Source: Voacanga thouarsii (Eukaryota > Streptophyta > Magnoliopsida > Gentianales > Apocynaceae). From it: a stretch of DNA of 64,000 bases. The notes under the pieces are model-generated. The model was not told the origin of the DNA, made no database searches, and was given only the letters and a program-made list of their open reading frames with translations. Positions 11,560 to 23,412 of the stretch are shown here, in pieces. The position numbers were made by a program, and so were the translations under genes. The first letter of the stretch is position 1. Every line of letters begins with the position of its first letter. The stretch spans positions 2,623,736-2,687,735 of the forward strand of contig JANUWF010003375.1 in the NCBI GenBank assembly GCA_026120185.1. Reading direction: 5' to 3'.

Positions 11560-12119
11560 TATTAAGTTTGTTTGGCTATGGCCTTTTAACAAAGGCAGGA
11601 CAATCCCATACTTGCAAGTGAGATAACTTTGGTGTCTTACCAAAGAACATCTCAAATGGGGTAGTATCAACCGATTTTATCAGAACTCTGTTCAGTATAT
11701 AAACAGAAGTCTCTAGTGCATGCCCCCAAAATGATTTTGGTAGGTCTGCAGAAGCCATCATGGTCCGTACCATGTCTAGAAGGGTTCGATTCTTTCTCTC
11801 AGATACACCATTATGTTGAGGTGTATGTGGTGGAGTCCATTAAGATAATATTCCATTATCTCTATGATAACTCATAAACTCTTGGCTCAAGTATTCTCCT
11901 CCTCGATCAGATATTAGAATCTTAATACTTTTTTCAAGTTGTTTTTCTATTTCATTCTTGAAGTCTTTGAACCTTTCAAAGGCCTTAGATTTGTATTTTA
12001 TTAAATATAAATGCCCGTATCATGAAAAGTCATTGATAAATGTTATGAAATAGTTGTAACTTCCTCTAGCTTGTATTGACATTGGGCCACATACATCAGA
12101 ATGTATGAGTTCTAATAAC
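11560..12119 (-). pseudogene. Copia N1 integrase catalytic core, frameshifted but with DDE residues present
   Basis: This is the rve-type integrase core. The first Asp is in IHSDVCGPMSIQARG (about 12090), the second in ILISDRGGEYL (about 11905), and the Glu in NGVSERKNRTL (about 11795). It is followed by MVRTMMASADLPKSFWGHAL and TPFEMFFGKTPKLSHLQVW. Stops occur between the first and second Asp and before the Glu. The catalytic triad codons themselves are unchanged, unlike those of elements A and C. Confidence 0.88.
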
Positions 12120-12690
12120 TCAAGGAGTTTTAGTCATTTTACCTAGTAAACAAGATTCACATGTGCCATATGATTCATAATCAAATGACCCTAAGTCACC
12201 AAGCTTGTGTAACTTAGAAAAACGATTTTCGTTTACATGGCCCAAACGATAATACCATAAGTAAGAGGTGTTAGAGTTATTTATTTTAGGTTTCTTATTG
12301 TTTATATTGAGAATTAGATTATCCAAGTTTAGAACATATAAACCATTAACCAAAGTTACTGAACCATAGTGAATACCATTAAATGAAAAAGAACAACATT
12401 TATTCCTAAATATTAAATGAAATCCACAAAAGTCTAAACATGCAACTGAGATAATATTTTTTATTAAAATTGGTACATAATAACAGTTTTGCAGTTCTAA
12501 AATTAATCCCGAAGGCAAGATCAGCTCGTATGTCTCCACAGCAAGTGCATCAACCTTTGCCCCATTTGCAGTACGTAGGTCTACATCACCTTTATCTAGC
12601 CTTCTACTGCTCTTTAGTCCCTAGAAGTTATTGCACAAATGAGATCCACATCTAGTATCTAATACCCATATCTCATTTTTAAAGGTAGTA
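12120..12690 (-). pseudogene. Copia N1 protease and GAG-pre-integrase
   Basis: The protease active site lies at about 12650 and reads VLDTRCGSHLCN, where family members normally have Asp-Thr/Ser-Gly; the Gly is replaced by Arg, so the protease would be dead. A stop follows shortly. The open frame 12539-12120 carries LPSGLILELQNCYYVP, then NTSYLWYYRLGHVNENRF and CESCLLGKMTK. These are the His and Cys ligands of the pre-integrase domain, but the first His of the usual LWHxRLGH is Tyr. Confidence 0.87.
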
Positions 12691-13551
12691 TTTTATCTCA
12701 ATCATAAACATACCCAGAGAAGAAGTAAAAGTGCTTGTAAGCTTCTCCTTCTACTTCTTATTTTTAATGGTCTCCAAGTAGACTTTGCAGTTGCGCCTCT
12801 AGTGGCCCATCTTCCCACAATGATGGCATGGGCCCTTAGTAGCTGTGTCCTTCTTGTTCACACCACATTTGGGCTTCATGGGAGCCTTCTACTTCTTCTT
12901 TTGAACTTTCTTCTTAGAAGAGGAAGATTCTACTATTAAAACCGCATTGGAATCCTTCTTCATGGAGGACTCCGCAGTTTTGAGAAGATTGATCAATTCA
13001 GGAATGGTGGACTCAATCTTGTTCATCTGATAGTTAATCACAAATTGTGAGAAACTATTAGGCAAAGATTATAGAATTAAGTCAACACTTAAGTCATGAT
13101 CCATTGCAAACCTGAGAGATCCAAGCTTCTCGATCAAGCTCAGCATCTTCAGCCCATGAGTGGCCACAGAAGAACCCTCCGTCATTTTGCAACGAAATAG
13201 TTGTTTCGAGATCTCATATCTCTCAATTCTGGCTTGGGCATCAAACAGCTCTAGAAGATGTAAAATGATCGATTGAGCATCCATATACTCGTTTTGTTTT
13301 TGCAACTTAGGAGTCATGGATGCCAGCATAATACATGATGCTGTATTACTATCCTTTTTGTGCCTTCTATGGATAGCATGCTCATCAGCATGAGCATCTT
13401 GGGCTGGTGGTGGTGGAATAGGAGCATCTAGCATGTAGAGTAACTTTTTCGATTTGATAACGATTCTCAAATTTCTATACCAGTCGAGATAGTTTGATTC
13501 GGTTAACTTGTTAGTTTTCAAGATGCTACGTAAGTTTAAGTTCATTGACAT
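12691..13551 (-). pseudogene. Copia N1 gag with mutated zinc knuckle
   Basis: The frame opens at 13551 with MSMNLNLRSILKTNKLTESN and runs to 13069. It has the UBN2/gag-type features YLDWYRNLRIVIKSKKLLYM, CIMLASMTPKLQKQNEYMDA and LFDAQARIERYEISKQLF. After a stop the sequence continues to a zinc knuckle at 12786-12828 (C-H-H-C-G-K-M-G-H, then C). The codon after the His is TAG (12799-12801) where Trp (TGG) is expected, a G-to-A type change. A Met start right after a stop-rich leader makes 13551 the likely start. Confidence 0.88.
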
Positions 13552-15362
13552 GATGCAAGTGATCTAGATGTAAAGATAGAGAACATTAGCTACTTGTATA
13601 TGCACATGATATGCAAATAATTAGGACTTTAATTAAGTGCATTTTTACTCCACTATTTTACTCAAACCAATAGCCCCCACTATTGATTCGAGAAAACCCG
13701 TTAGAAGCTTTCCTAGTGGACCAATATCCAAATTCCTTAAGAATAACCTTGGATTTGCCCAACAAGCCATCCTTAAGTTCATTGGTAGGTATCCAATACC
13801 AATTTCATCGTATGTAACTACCGGATAATTGGGTGATTAATAGCTTTTAATCTTAAAGCCTTTTGGGTTACCCCAACATTTCCTCTAAATTTCTTTATGC
13901 TTGAGTTTGCCCAACCGGGATAAAGAATTTAGTTAAACCCGACCCATTAATCAGGAATTTAATTCCATAGCTTGAACATGCCTAATATCAAGTAGGCTTG
14001 GGTTTGCCCAACAACCTGGTCTCGAAAGAAGACTCTCGTTCTTACTATATTAACAGAAGGAATTAGGTTTAATATTAATTGAGGGATTTGTTCCTTTTAG
14101 TGATTTCGTTGAATGACATGCATAAAAATTAATAAATCACATAATTGATAATCATGGTAATAAAGTGATTACGTGGTATGGTTATGGACTTTTATCCTAA
14201 ATTAATTTCTTTGAGCCATAAAAGAAATTAATATAGTTAACCCTATGTGTTCACGCATGATTTAAGTAGAAGGTCTTACCTCCTCGCCTTATTTTTGTTG
14301 CCATCTCCAGAATGGAATAATTCTACTCCTATCTAACCTATTTAAACTAATTACATAATTTTCTAAAGAGAGAAAATCTCGAGTTACATTCGATGGGAGT
14401 TAGATGAGAAGATAATTACACAAGAATTCTAGAGAAGGCAAGACACGCAGATCCTATTTCATAAAACCAAAACTGTAAAATGCATGAATAGATATAATTG
14501 GTTTTAGTCCATAACCATCCACCATGCCATTGACTATGCTTAAACAAAATAAACATATACTTTTATCATTCCAAAATCACTATTTTGGAAAGATAAAACA
14601 GAATTCTAAAATCACCATTTTAGAAAGATACACTAAATTTAGATTTTCAAAATCATTATTTTGAAAAACAAAATTGTTTATCTCAAAACTAATTTTGAGA
14701 AAATACTTTTGGGTCCTGTTTCTCATCAAATGAGATTTTTCCTTCCAAAATTCTATTTCAATTTTTTTTAAAAAAAAAATATCTGGAGGTTGCAAATAGA
14801 GCAGAACCGGTGCCGGTTTGGAAGCCGGAGCCGGAGCCGGCGCCAACTCTGTTTTGGTTTCCAAAAATTTTTCTCTTCCAAAAACGATTTTCGGACATCA
14901 CGAACAGAATAGAACCGGCACCGGCTTGGAAACCGGAGCCGGCGTCACCTGTGTTCTGCAACAATGGCGGCGATTTTTTAAAAACTTCCAAAAACAATTT
15001 CTGATGCTTTCTTCTTCTGCAAATTTACAGTGAGAAAAATTCTGAGTTGTATTTTCTGTTTTGAATCTATAAACAACAACCAATTTGTTAGTTTAAACAA
15101 AATCAAAATGAAAAATTAAGATGAAACGGAGGACAACATCCATGTTGCAGAAAAACGTTTTTCCTGCAGAAATTTTTAGCACAAAAGAAAGCATATTTTC
15201 GAAATATCCTGTGACTTTTACACAATTATATTGTGCTATGGACCTAACCCATAAAGATCGAAACAATTTCGACTCGAGTGAAAACGATTTTCACAGCAAA
15301 CAAAGACAAACATGAAAATAGTTTCTCATGCCAAAACAATGTCTGTAGACCACACATAGCAT
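13552..15362 (-). other. Untranslated leader of copia N1
   Basis: This is the roughly 1.8-kb stretch between PBS and gag. It is AT-rich with one GC-rich repeat island (14798-14952). Short reading frames over the island run in several frames at once because of the simple CCGGAG/CCGGCG composition; I regard none as genes. Confidence 0.7.
14798..14952. repeat. GC-rich CCGGxGCCGG direct repeats in the N1 leader
   Basis: Two copies of a GAACCGGTGCCGGTTTGGAA-like unit, about 110 bp apart (near 14806 and 14911), are each followed by GCCGGAGCCGG runs. The motif is self-complementary in part, so strong local stem-loops are expected in the genomic RNA. Confidence 0.8.
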
Positions 15363-15375
15363 GTCTCTGATATCA
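15363..15375 (-). other. Degenerate primer-binding site of copia N1
   Basis: The minus strand reads TGATATCAGAGAC immediately after the LTR end. It resembles TGGTATCAGAGCC with a few substitutions. Confidence 0.75.
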
Positions 15376-15376
15376 C

Positions 15377-17092
15377 TATTGGGTATCTCAGGCTCGTATC
15401 GTATACGGCATAGCCGAAAAAAAACAAGATACCTTCCCAGGACCTATTTATGTGTGGAAAACAAGACATAAAGAGATAAAAGGTAACAACTTTTTACCTT
15501 TAGGTGATCGTTCGAAGAACAAAATTTTCTTCTTCGAGTTGAGGCGCGATCCAGCAATCCTCGTGATCAACCTCCACGTGAATTGAACATCTAACCACTA
15601 TAATCATAGTGTGTGATTATCTCTAACAGTAATCCACATAGAAGAATACTCAAGCACCAAAATTTCTGTACTAGCAGAAACAATAATGGCGGCTAGGGTT
15701 CTCTTGTTTTCAGCAAAACGAGACGGAGAGAGAAGAAGGAAAAAATGTGTGACTTGGCTAGGGATTTCATGTATCTCATCAGCTAGGGTTTTCGTGTGTT
15801 ATAACTACTATATATCACACAAAATTCCCTTCCCAAAACTGAGAATTCTAATCCTATTAGAATTCCCTAATTGTAATTGGAAACATCAAGTTCTCATAAT
15901 TACAGCTTGGGCCACAATTTATAACTAATTATAATTTGTCCACAACAACTTTTCTTTCTCTCAATTAACCCCACTATGTTATCAAATAACATATTGAGTA
16001 TATAATCCTCCATTGTGTGTGACCTATTAGGTTTCCCAGATAATTGGTAGAGAACATGAATTAATTCAAACGTCTTTGAGATTAATAATCCATAATTAAT
16101 TAGAATTAATCCTATTAATTTTAATTAGGATTGGTTTATTAATTCATCAATTAATAAACCCATATTCGCAGATAATGAGCGGTATCTAGCAACACATCAT
16201 GACCACCTAAGAGTCCCGGAAGTCAAGTGGCTTGACATGAACCCTTCAATAACAAACTTCAGTACAATTAACTCATTTCACCATACAATATCTCATTCAG
16301 TTTGGAGTACGAAATTAATGTCAACTCCCTCCAGAAATAATTCTGGTCCGAATACAATTGTACTTGTACCAGGAACCCATTACTTTAGATGTGTATCAAT
16401 TAGAACTGTTTCCAATACACAATCGCCTTGGCCAAGGACTTTCTGAGTAGTAATTCCTACAAGTGGCCATGAGATATGCGCCCTTACTATTAGAAGTGGT
16501 GAATCCTTTATTGACCCTCTCAACTACTTTTGTGTACCTCACAATGTATCCAATATCCATCCCATAGGCGGCCCTCGATCGAGCTCCGGAGATTGGAATC
16601 AAAGTACAAAGCTCAGCAAACAAAGTACTTTGGAGATCTCAAGTCTAAGGATACTTGCACGTTTGCTATATTGAGATTATATCACTGGCACTAAATAGTT
16701 ATCCATGTGATTATCTCAAAGTTAGGTTATTCAATGAACTTGTTCCATTAATAAGTATCTATGTGTTAACTTTGAGTATCTCAATACTTATGGTTATGAG
16801 AACCACCGCCTGATCAAATCAGGAAGTCAAACACATGCTAGTCTTAACGCATTAATGATGTCCTGTCTCATTAATACTATGACTAGGGACCATTTAAGTA
16901 CCAACACCATCCAGTGTAGTAGGAATCTCATATAATGATTTCCTTAACACAGTGTTGTACTAGGGACTTTATCAAACAGTTATATTACTTAAAGTAAACA
17001 AAAGAAATTGTAAGATAAATAATGCCTTTTATTAAAAAAAAATGTGTCATATACGATGTACAAGTGATTGCCTCTAGGGCACAACACTAATA
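15377..17092 (-). repeat. 5' LTR of copia N1
   Basis: This 1716-bp LTR is colinear with 7912-9632. Both terminal dinucleotides have decayed: the start is TATTAG instead of TGTTAG and the end is CCAATA instead of CCAACA. The 17093-17097 GTTAC duplication follows directly. Confidence 0.95.
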
Positions 17093-17097
17093 GTTAC

Positions 17098-18165
17098 AAG
17101 ATCCTAAACTTGATTGAAATACAGAGACTCAATCTTGGCTTTCATTGCTTCATGCTATAGATTTGTATTGGCATTAGCAATAGCTTCCTCGTATCTAGTG
17201 GAATCTTATTCCTGATGGTAAAAAACCAACTCGAAAGCCTCTCCTGTCCATCTTCCTGGAACTCTAGATACCCTCCTACTACGACGAGGTTCCGTTTGTA
17301 TAGGTTCTTGAGGCTGTGCTTCTTCTTGTTCTACAATCAAGTATGAAGAAGTTGATTCTGAAGATAATTTCTTCTCGAGTTCCAACATTGTTGAACCTTT
17401 AGTAGAAGTACTTTAAATATCGTCCAAGTATCTAGCATTAGTACTTACCAGTACTTTCTGTTTCTTGAGATGATAAAAGTAATTTCTTTTTGTCCCTTTT
17501 AGATATCTAATAAAATAGTATAATTTTAATCTTGGTTCTAACTTGTCTCACTTGATCAGTACGTAAGTTGGACAGCCCTATATCTTGAGATGATTTAGAC
17601 TTGGCTTACACCCAGTCCACATCTCATAGGGCGTCCTAGGTACTAACTTGGAAGGCATTAAGTTCAGAAAGTATGCCACTGTTTCCAGGGTATATCCCCA
17701 AAAAGAGACCGAAAGAGCTACATAAGACATCATGCTTCGGACCATTTTCATCAATGTCATGTTCCTTCTCTTAGCTACTCCATTCTGTTGGGGTGTGCCT
17801 GGTGCAAAGAGTTGGGATACTATCCTATGATGTACTATGTAATCTTTGAATTCATCGAGGAGGTACTCTCCACCACAATCCGATCGTAAGGTTTTGATCA
17901 GTTTACCTGTCTGACGCTCTACTTCAACTTTAAACTCTTTGAACTTATCAAAAGAGTCAGGCTTACACCTCATTAGGTAGACATAACCAAATCTTGTACA
18001 ATCATCTGTGAAAATGATGAAGTACTTAAAACCTCCTCTAGCTTGTGTAGACAAAGGGCCACACACATCAGTATGAATAAGGCTCAATATCTTCTTGGCT
18101 TTATCAGCTTTTTGGGTGAACACAACCTTTTGGTCATTTTTCCCGTCAGGCAGAATTCACACTGA
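17098..18165 (-). pseudogene. Copia element A integrase and linker, catalytic Glu replaced by Lys
   Basis: The open frame 18123-17578 is the integrase core: LIHTDVCGPLSTQARGGFKY (first Asp), LIKTLRSDCGGEYLLDEF (second Asp), then TPQQNGVAKRRNMTLMKMV, where the conserved Glu of NGVxERRN is Lys. It continues SVSFWGYTLETVAYFLN and TPYEMWTGCKPSLNHLKI. Downstream, 17388-17206 encodes the usual linker with EPRRSRRVSRVPGRW. The domain then breaks off at 17097 where N1 inserted, and the RT half resumes at 7906. Loss of the third carboxylate means the enzyme would be inactive even without the insertion. Confidence 0.9.
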
Positions 18166-18167
18166 GG

Positions 18168-18725
18168 CTAACTTTTCAATCTTAATGAGCCCAAGGGCCC
18201 ATCATGGATTAACCTTTGAATCCCGGTTGAGTTAATATGACCCAACTTTAGATGCCAAATATATGAGTCATTGACATTGGTCATTCTCTTCTTACTTAAA
18301 GGTTCAGATTGAGTGTTATTTACTTGATTGTTTGTAGGATTTAAAAAGAATAATTCTTCATAAATGTGCCTTGTACATAAAACTTCTCCATTTCTACTAA
18401 TAGTAATACCAGAATAGAAAGAAACAGAATATCTATGATTTATTAGCTTTGTAACTGAAATTAAACTTTGTCTAAAACTGGGTACATATAAAATATCCTT
18501 CAAAATAACTATTCTATTACAACAAAAAACAAGATCCAGCTCTCTCACTGCAAGGGCCTAGACTTATGCTCCATTTTCTACTCGTAGTGCATGCTCGCCC
18601 TTCTGGTGTCTTCTTATCTTCCTAAACGCCTGTAAGGAATTACAAATATGATTAGTGGCTCCAGAATCAACAATTCAAGTGAAAATTGATCCAACCATTA
18701 AAACTGACTCGAGAATGAGAACAAT
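18168..18725 (-). pseudogene. Copia element A protease and GAG-pre-integrase
   Basis: The protease active site near 18670 reads IVDSGATNHICNS, with the preceding Trp changed to a TGA stop. The open frame 18548-18168 carries the downstream part (ILYVPSFRQSLISVTKL, then SYIWHLKLGHINSTGIQRL and HDGPLGSLRL). It is closely related to element B 1-256 plus 2306-2633 and shows what that locus looked like before the solo LTR insertion. Confidence 0.88.
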
Positions 18726-18739
18726 ACCTTTAGAGTTTT

Positions 18740-19445
18740 TTTTGGCCTGAAGCTCTAGACACTCATTTTTTTAGTGTCACTTCTACCCACACTTGAAGAA
18801 CTTGCCCTTGGGCTTGTTAGGCTGGGCCAGTGCGTTTTCCTTCTTCTTCTTGAACTTTCTGGGCTTGGGTCTAGTTCTAGAAGAAGAAACCCTAGCCATC
18901 ATAGCATTAGCTGTGTTTTTATGACCTTCTCTGTCACTTGGAGCTCTCTTTCGTTAACTCGAGTAAACTCATGTTTAACTTGTTCATGTTATAATTTAAC
19001 TTGAATTAAGTAAAAGAGCCTGAAAAAGATTCAAAACCATGTCCACTTGGCTCTCAGGGTTAATTACAGCCCCTAAGACTTCTACTTCCTCAAAAGTAAC
19101 AATCATCTTGAGCATATGCTCCCTAACTGATGCTCCCTCAGCTATCTTAGTGTTGATGTTCGTCCTAAGAGCTTTCTGCCTTGTGGGCTAGCTCTTATCT
19201 GCGAACATCGTAGCTAGTGATTGGCTAATATCGTATGCAGTGACCATGTGCTCGTGTTTAGATTGGAGCACATTAGACATGGAGGCCAACATGTAGCAAT
19301 AAGCTATCTCGTCGGCCTTCTTCCATACTTTCTCAGCCTCCCGCTCTTCAGCGGTGGAACCCTCCCCGATAACAGGGCAGGTTTCGTAGAATACTTATAT
19401 TCCTCAGCAGTGAGTATTATGTCCAAATTCATTTTCTAGTTCACA
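18740..19445 (-). pseudogene. Copia element A gag, heavily degraded
   Basis: Homology to element B gag is visible in pieces on the minus strand, for example the capsid stretch around 19230-19330 and the LNYNMNKL region near 18990. The zinc knuckle at 18780-18800 has lost its first Cys (Phe instead) and contains several stops. No open frame longer than about 60 codons survives on the coding strand. Plus-strand open frames here are antisense. Confidence 0.82.
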
Positions 19446-21278
19446 TAATTTGGACTCATTAGCTTATTCTCATGGAGAATAATGGCCAAAGGACTAAAAG
19501 AACCTCCACCAACTATTTCTGAAAAATAAAAAATAAAAGAAAACTCAGTTTGTGAAAAATAAAATAGTTTATGATTTTATCATTATATTAAATTCGATAA
19601 TAGTTAACCCTATTATTATTATCTTTAAAATGATTAATTTGGCTCTTAGAAAAATTGACGTAGCTTCTTGGGAATATTAACAGTTTCCTAAGCTAAGTGT
19701 ATTAATCACCACAAATTAATTTCCCTTCTAGGTAATGATCTAGAAGATAACTCCATCGTGGGATGACCGCTTCTTCTCATTTCCTATGGACATTCCTCGC
19801 ACTATAACTTCTAACGTGGGCTGGCCGATCATAGCACGTGTCTCGAGTTATTAATTACATATATCCATTAATTCTAGATCTCGTGGTATCCCCATCCTAT
19901 ACGGGTTCACTCCTAGGGTGACGCGATGGGACACACGATCTCTAATGAGGATTGTGATGGAAGCTGTGGGACTGTTGGAACCCCTCTCCTACTTAGTATT
20001 TTAAAATAAGGGTTTTCTTGGAAAATATCCTTTGAAAATTTCAATTAAGTATTCTTTTAACTTAAAAATAAAATATCAAAACCCATAAAAATTTCTATGT
20101 CAAGGTTTATACCCTTTGAGAAATTTTTTATGGATTAATTTTATTTAAGTTAATAAACTTAATAATTTCAAAATTTTCCAATAAGACTTTCGAGAGATTT
20201 TGATCTCAAGTTTAATTTGGCAAAAATAAAATTTCTTGTTAAAAATGAATGAAAATGGTTTTCTATTTTAATTCACACAAAAATATCTAAATCCAAAATA
20301 TTTTCTATGTCAAGGATAAAATCCTTTGAGAGAAATAACAAAGAATTAATTTTTATTCGAATTAAAATTAACCATTTAATTTAAGAAAAATATTTTTCTT
20401 TGTCAAAAATTCCCAAAGACTTTGGTCTTTGAGAAAACGTGCACATAGGGTACAAAAAGAAATAAGCATGTTGAAAACTGTAAACGTTTTCATGCTTTTC
20501 TATTCTTTTAACCTAAATAACCAAATAATAGAATTTACACATTAATTAATTAATAATCTTGTTTAATCCTAAATTTCTTTTACTATTATTTTTTATGCAA
20601 AATATTCAAAGAATATTAATTATTGCAATAAAAATAACATCGCCTAGTATGAGACCAAAAACTAAATTTTTTTTTAATCGCTGGTCCAGTGCACTCGCCA
20701 CACTGGATCATGGCCCATGGAGAAAACTCATAGACCATGATCCGGGCGGGTGCTGGTGAAGCTGCCCTGCAACGCGGTCAAAATCAGAAGTCCAAATTGC
20801 AATTTGCAATTGCAAATTGATCCTCGCGCGTCGCGAGGAAGCCTGAAACTTCCGGATGGAAGCTTTCCTAGCGCTCCTCTTGGAGCCGAGGCCAACTCGG
20901 CCTGGCTGTGGCTTCAAGCTGTGCTTGCTCGGCTCCTCTCATAGCATGCGGCTTGGCTCGGCTTGGCAGCTTGGCTGATATAGTGCCCTTTTCTTCGTTT
21001 TTCTTTCTATGATTTTCTTTTGTAATTTCTTTGCTCTACTCACAAACTCGATAAAAACGAGTTATTACAAAACCAAACAATCGCCTATACCCTTAAAACA
21101 GTCGGCTTACACATTTTATCTAAGAAAGCAGTAAATTACAGTAGCCTATATCTCAACGATGAGACTTACAGAGCCATCTATCACATACATAAACAGCGAA
21201 GGTTCACAGAATGATATCAAATAATCGTTGGCCAGTTTTATTAGCTACCATGCTTCCTATATTTCCATATAAACCTCA
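19446..21278 (-). other. Untranslated leader of copia element A
   Basis: It is homologous to the leader of element B: the same succession of ACGGGTTCACTC, TTTGGTCTTTG and GC-island landmarks. The GC-rich part is at about 20690-20960 and is rich in GGCTCGGCT repeats. No gene was found. Confidence 0.72.
20800..20819. repeat. Perfect 20-bp palindrome in the element A leader
   Basis: CAATTTGCAATTGCAAATTG is exactly self-complementary. It sits at the place corresponding to 4778-4797 in element B, with a different arrangement of the same AATTGCAAATT words. Confidence 0.9.
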
Positions 21279-21290
21279 GCTCTGATACCA
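21279..21290 (-). other. Primer-binding site of copia element A
   Basis: The minus strand reads TGGTATCAGAGC, 2 nt downstream of the LTR end (CCTTCA). It matches the 3' end of initiator-Met tRNA. Confidence 0.93.
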
Positions 21291-21292
21291 AT

Positions 21293-23412
21293 TGAAGGTG
21301 TAATACGGCAAAATGAATCACAGAAGCATGCAAAACGTAGTAGCGGAAGCAACAAAACTATGACTTTATGTTTTATAACGTTAGATTGTTTAGACTTTGA
21401 AACACTTGTTACAATGATTTCTGGAATGCTCCTGGTTGTTCCTAGTATGCTTGGTTTTGGATCACGTCCTTATAAACGCCGGCTTCGTCTCATTCACATG
21501 AAGCTTTTGAACTTCTGGAATATGGCTAGTTCCTTAACAACCGCCGGTGAAAGCAATCTCTAGATAAAAGAATTGGCCTTCGTTTTTTTTTTCAATACCA
21601 GAGAGAGAGACCGAGAGCGTGAAAACAAAAGAAATTTCTTTTTGTTATCCTTTCACGCCAAATAATATGGGATCCATCCCTTTTTTTTATTTTATTTATT
21701 TTATTTTACCCTTGGTCTTATTCATTAGGCCAGATAAAATTATTTACTCTTGGGTTTGAACACCCATAAATAATAAGCATCAATTATTTATTTTTCGGGC
21801 TTCATAAAACAGCCCAAGAAATAATTAACAATCCCAAATAGACCAGTATAAAATATCAGGTCTTTTATCTAGTTTATACCTAGGTTAATTTTTTAATTAT
21901 TCAATCTGGGCCTTGGGCCCTAAATAATTAATTAACGAATTAAACTAGATAAAATATATACTCTCTCTTGGGCTTTTATTTTATTCTAATACAATAAATT
22001 AGACTACTTAAATGAAATAACACTCATAATTATCAAGATCAAATTTTTAACCCAAATCTGTCAAGACTTAAAGGCTATTTAGGGGACCAAAGACATATCG
22101 TCTTGGCAACTAAAATGACCAAAATACCATTGCTATATAAATAGCTGTATTTTACATTTTAAATATTTTCTAATATCACTATAAGGAAATATTGACTCCA
22201 AGGATAATGCTGCATTAGCAAAGTCTCCAATCTATAGGTATAATGACTAAAATACCCCTCTATGCATCACCGTACATTTAGAGAGGAAGGGTGTACTAAC
22301 ATCTCTTTAAAAGACATCTACCATCTTTAGACCTCTAGTCCAATGATCCACGACTCTTGGAATGTTTCCACTTTACAAGGGAGCTATCCTAAAGCAAACA
22401 TCCAAGTCATGTTTCTCAGGGTCGTGGATATTTAGATCATTCAAATAGTCACAAGGGATAATATAGCGCAGAAGCTATCTTGTACAAGTCTGTCTTAACT
22501 AACTAGTCACGTATACCCAAAATATAAGTATATCGGCTCTACGAAAGAACCTCAACTACAACATATCAAAGTACATACTTCCAGCTTTGTTAGACCACCA
22601 TCTATAGGTATAATGGCTAAAATACCTCTCTATGCATCACCGTACATTTAGTGTACTAACATCTCTTTAAAAGACATCTACCATCCTTAGATCTCTAGTC
22701 CAATGATCCACGACTCTTGGAATGTTTCCACTTTATAAGGGAACTATCCTAAAGCAAACATCCAAGTCATGTTTCTCAGGGTCCTGGATATTTAGATCAT
22801 TCAAATAGTCACAAGGGACAATATAGCGCAGAAGCTATCTTGTACAAGTCTGTCTTAACTAACTAGTCACGTATACCCAAAATATAAGTATATCAGCTCT
22901 ACGAAAGAACCTCAACTACAACATATCAAAGTATATGTTTCCAGCTTCGTTAGACCACCAACTTATACTTAAAAGGTAGAGTATTAGTCCATGCTATAGC
23001 AGTAATAGTCTGGGCTTTTTTTAAATAGTACTTTTAGAAACTACTATTACAGGTCCTGTTCTACGTATTCGAAATATGCTCATGTTGTGAAGTGAGTGGA
23101 CTACCCACTGGCTAAAGATAAGCCATTCCCTATTTAGAATTCATAACACAATAACCTAAATATGATGAGATTTCCATTCTCACCAATCGGTTAAGAACAA
23201 ACGTTTATGTGTTAAGTAACTCGGGGTCCATACCTTACTGTGAAAGACCACCATTTACATGGACAACTTACTTAAATACAATGGGTTTTTTCCAAACAAA
23301 ATCGTGCATAAATAAAATATAAATTCACAAATAATTTTTTAGAATAAATTCTTTTATTAATAAATTCAATAATTACAGCAGAAACCTAGTTTAGAGGGCA
23401 TACATTCCAATA
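21293..23412 (-). mobile_element. 5' LTR of copia element A, with an internal tandem duplication
   Basis: This 2120-bp LTR ends CACCTTCA next to the PBS and starts TATTGGAATGTATGCCC (TG decayed to TA) on the minus strand. It is related to, but clearly diverged from, the LTR at 5257-7297. It carries a tandem duplication at 22231-22960 that the other copies lack. To its right, sequence continues as an older LTR (E) interrupted within its AAGAATAATATTGC block, so element A landed in E. Confidence 0.88.
22231..22960. repeat. 370/360-bp tandem duplication inside the element A LTR
   Basis: Unit 1 is 22231-22600 and unit 2 is 22601-22960. Both start TCTATAGGTATAATG and end TTAGACCACCA. Unit 2 lacks 10 bp (GAGAGGAAGG) after ACATTTA and differs at a handful of other sites. 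Neither related LTR (257-2300, 5257-7297) has the duplication. Confidence 0.93.

Larger units (their letters stand above)
7912..17092 (-). mobile_element. Complete Ty1/copia element N1, 9.2 kb, TSD GTTAC
   Basis: Element N1 has two LTRs (7912-9632 and 15377-17092), a PPT, a degenerate PBS and a gag-PR-IN-RT-RNaseH internal region on the minus strand. It is flanked by a perfect GTTAC duplication at 7907-7911 and 17093-17097, and sits inside the RT region of element A. It belongs to a different copia family from A, B and C: the LTR is shorter (about 1.7 kb) and starts TGTTAGTG, gag is unlike theirs, and PR reads DTR-CGSH. LTR identity judged over the first 200 bp is near 90 percent, so it is not a recent arrival. 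Every coding domain is disrupted. Confidence 0.95.

Noticed and set aside
14810..15083. Overlapping open frames rich in Pro-Glu and Ala-Gly-Ser
   Set aside because: Open in several frames at once because of the CCGGAG/CCGGCG repeats; composition, not coding.
15686..15928. 80-codon frame starting MAARVLLF
   Set aside because: Inside the N1 5' LTR. The 3' LTR has the same start but a disrupted continuation, so there is no constraint.
22231..22960. Possible satellite array
   Set aside because: Only two units, fully inside one LTR; a simple tandem duplication rather than a satellite.
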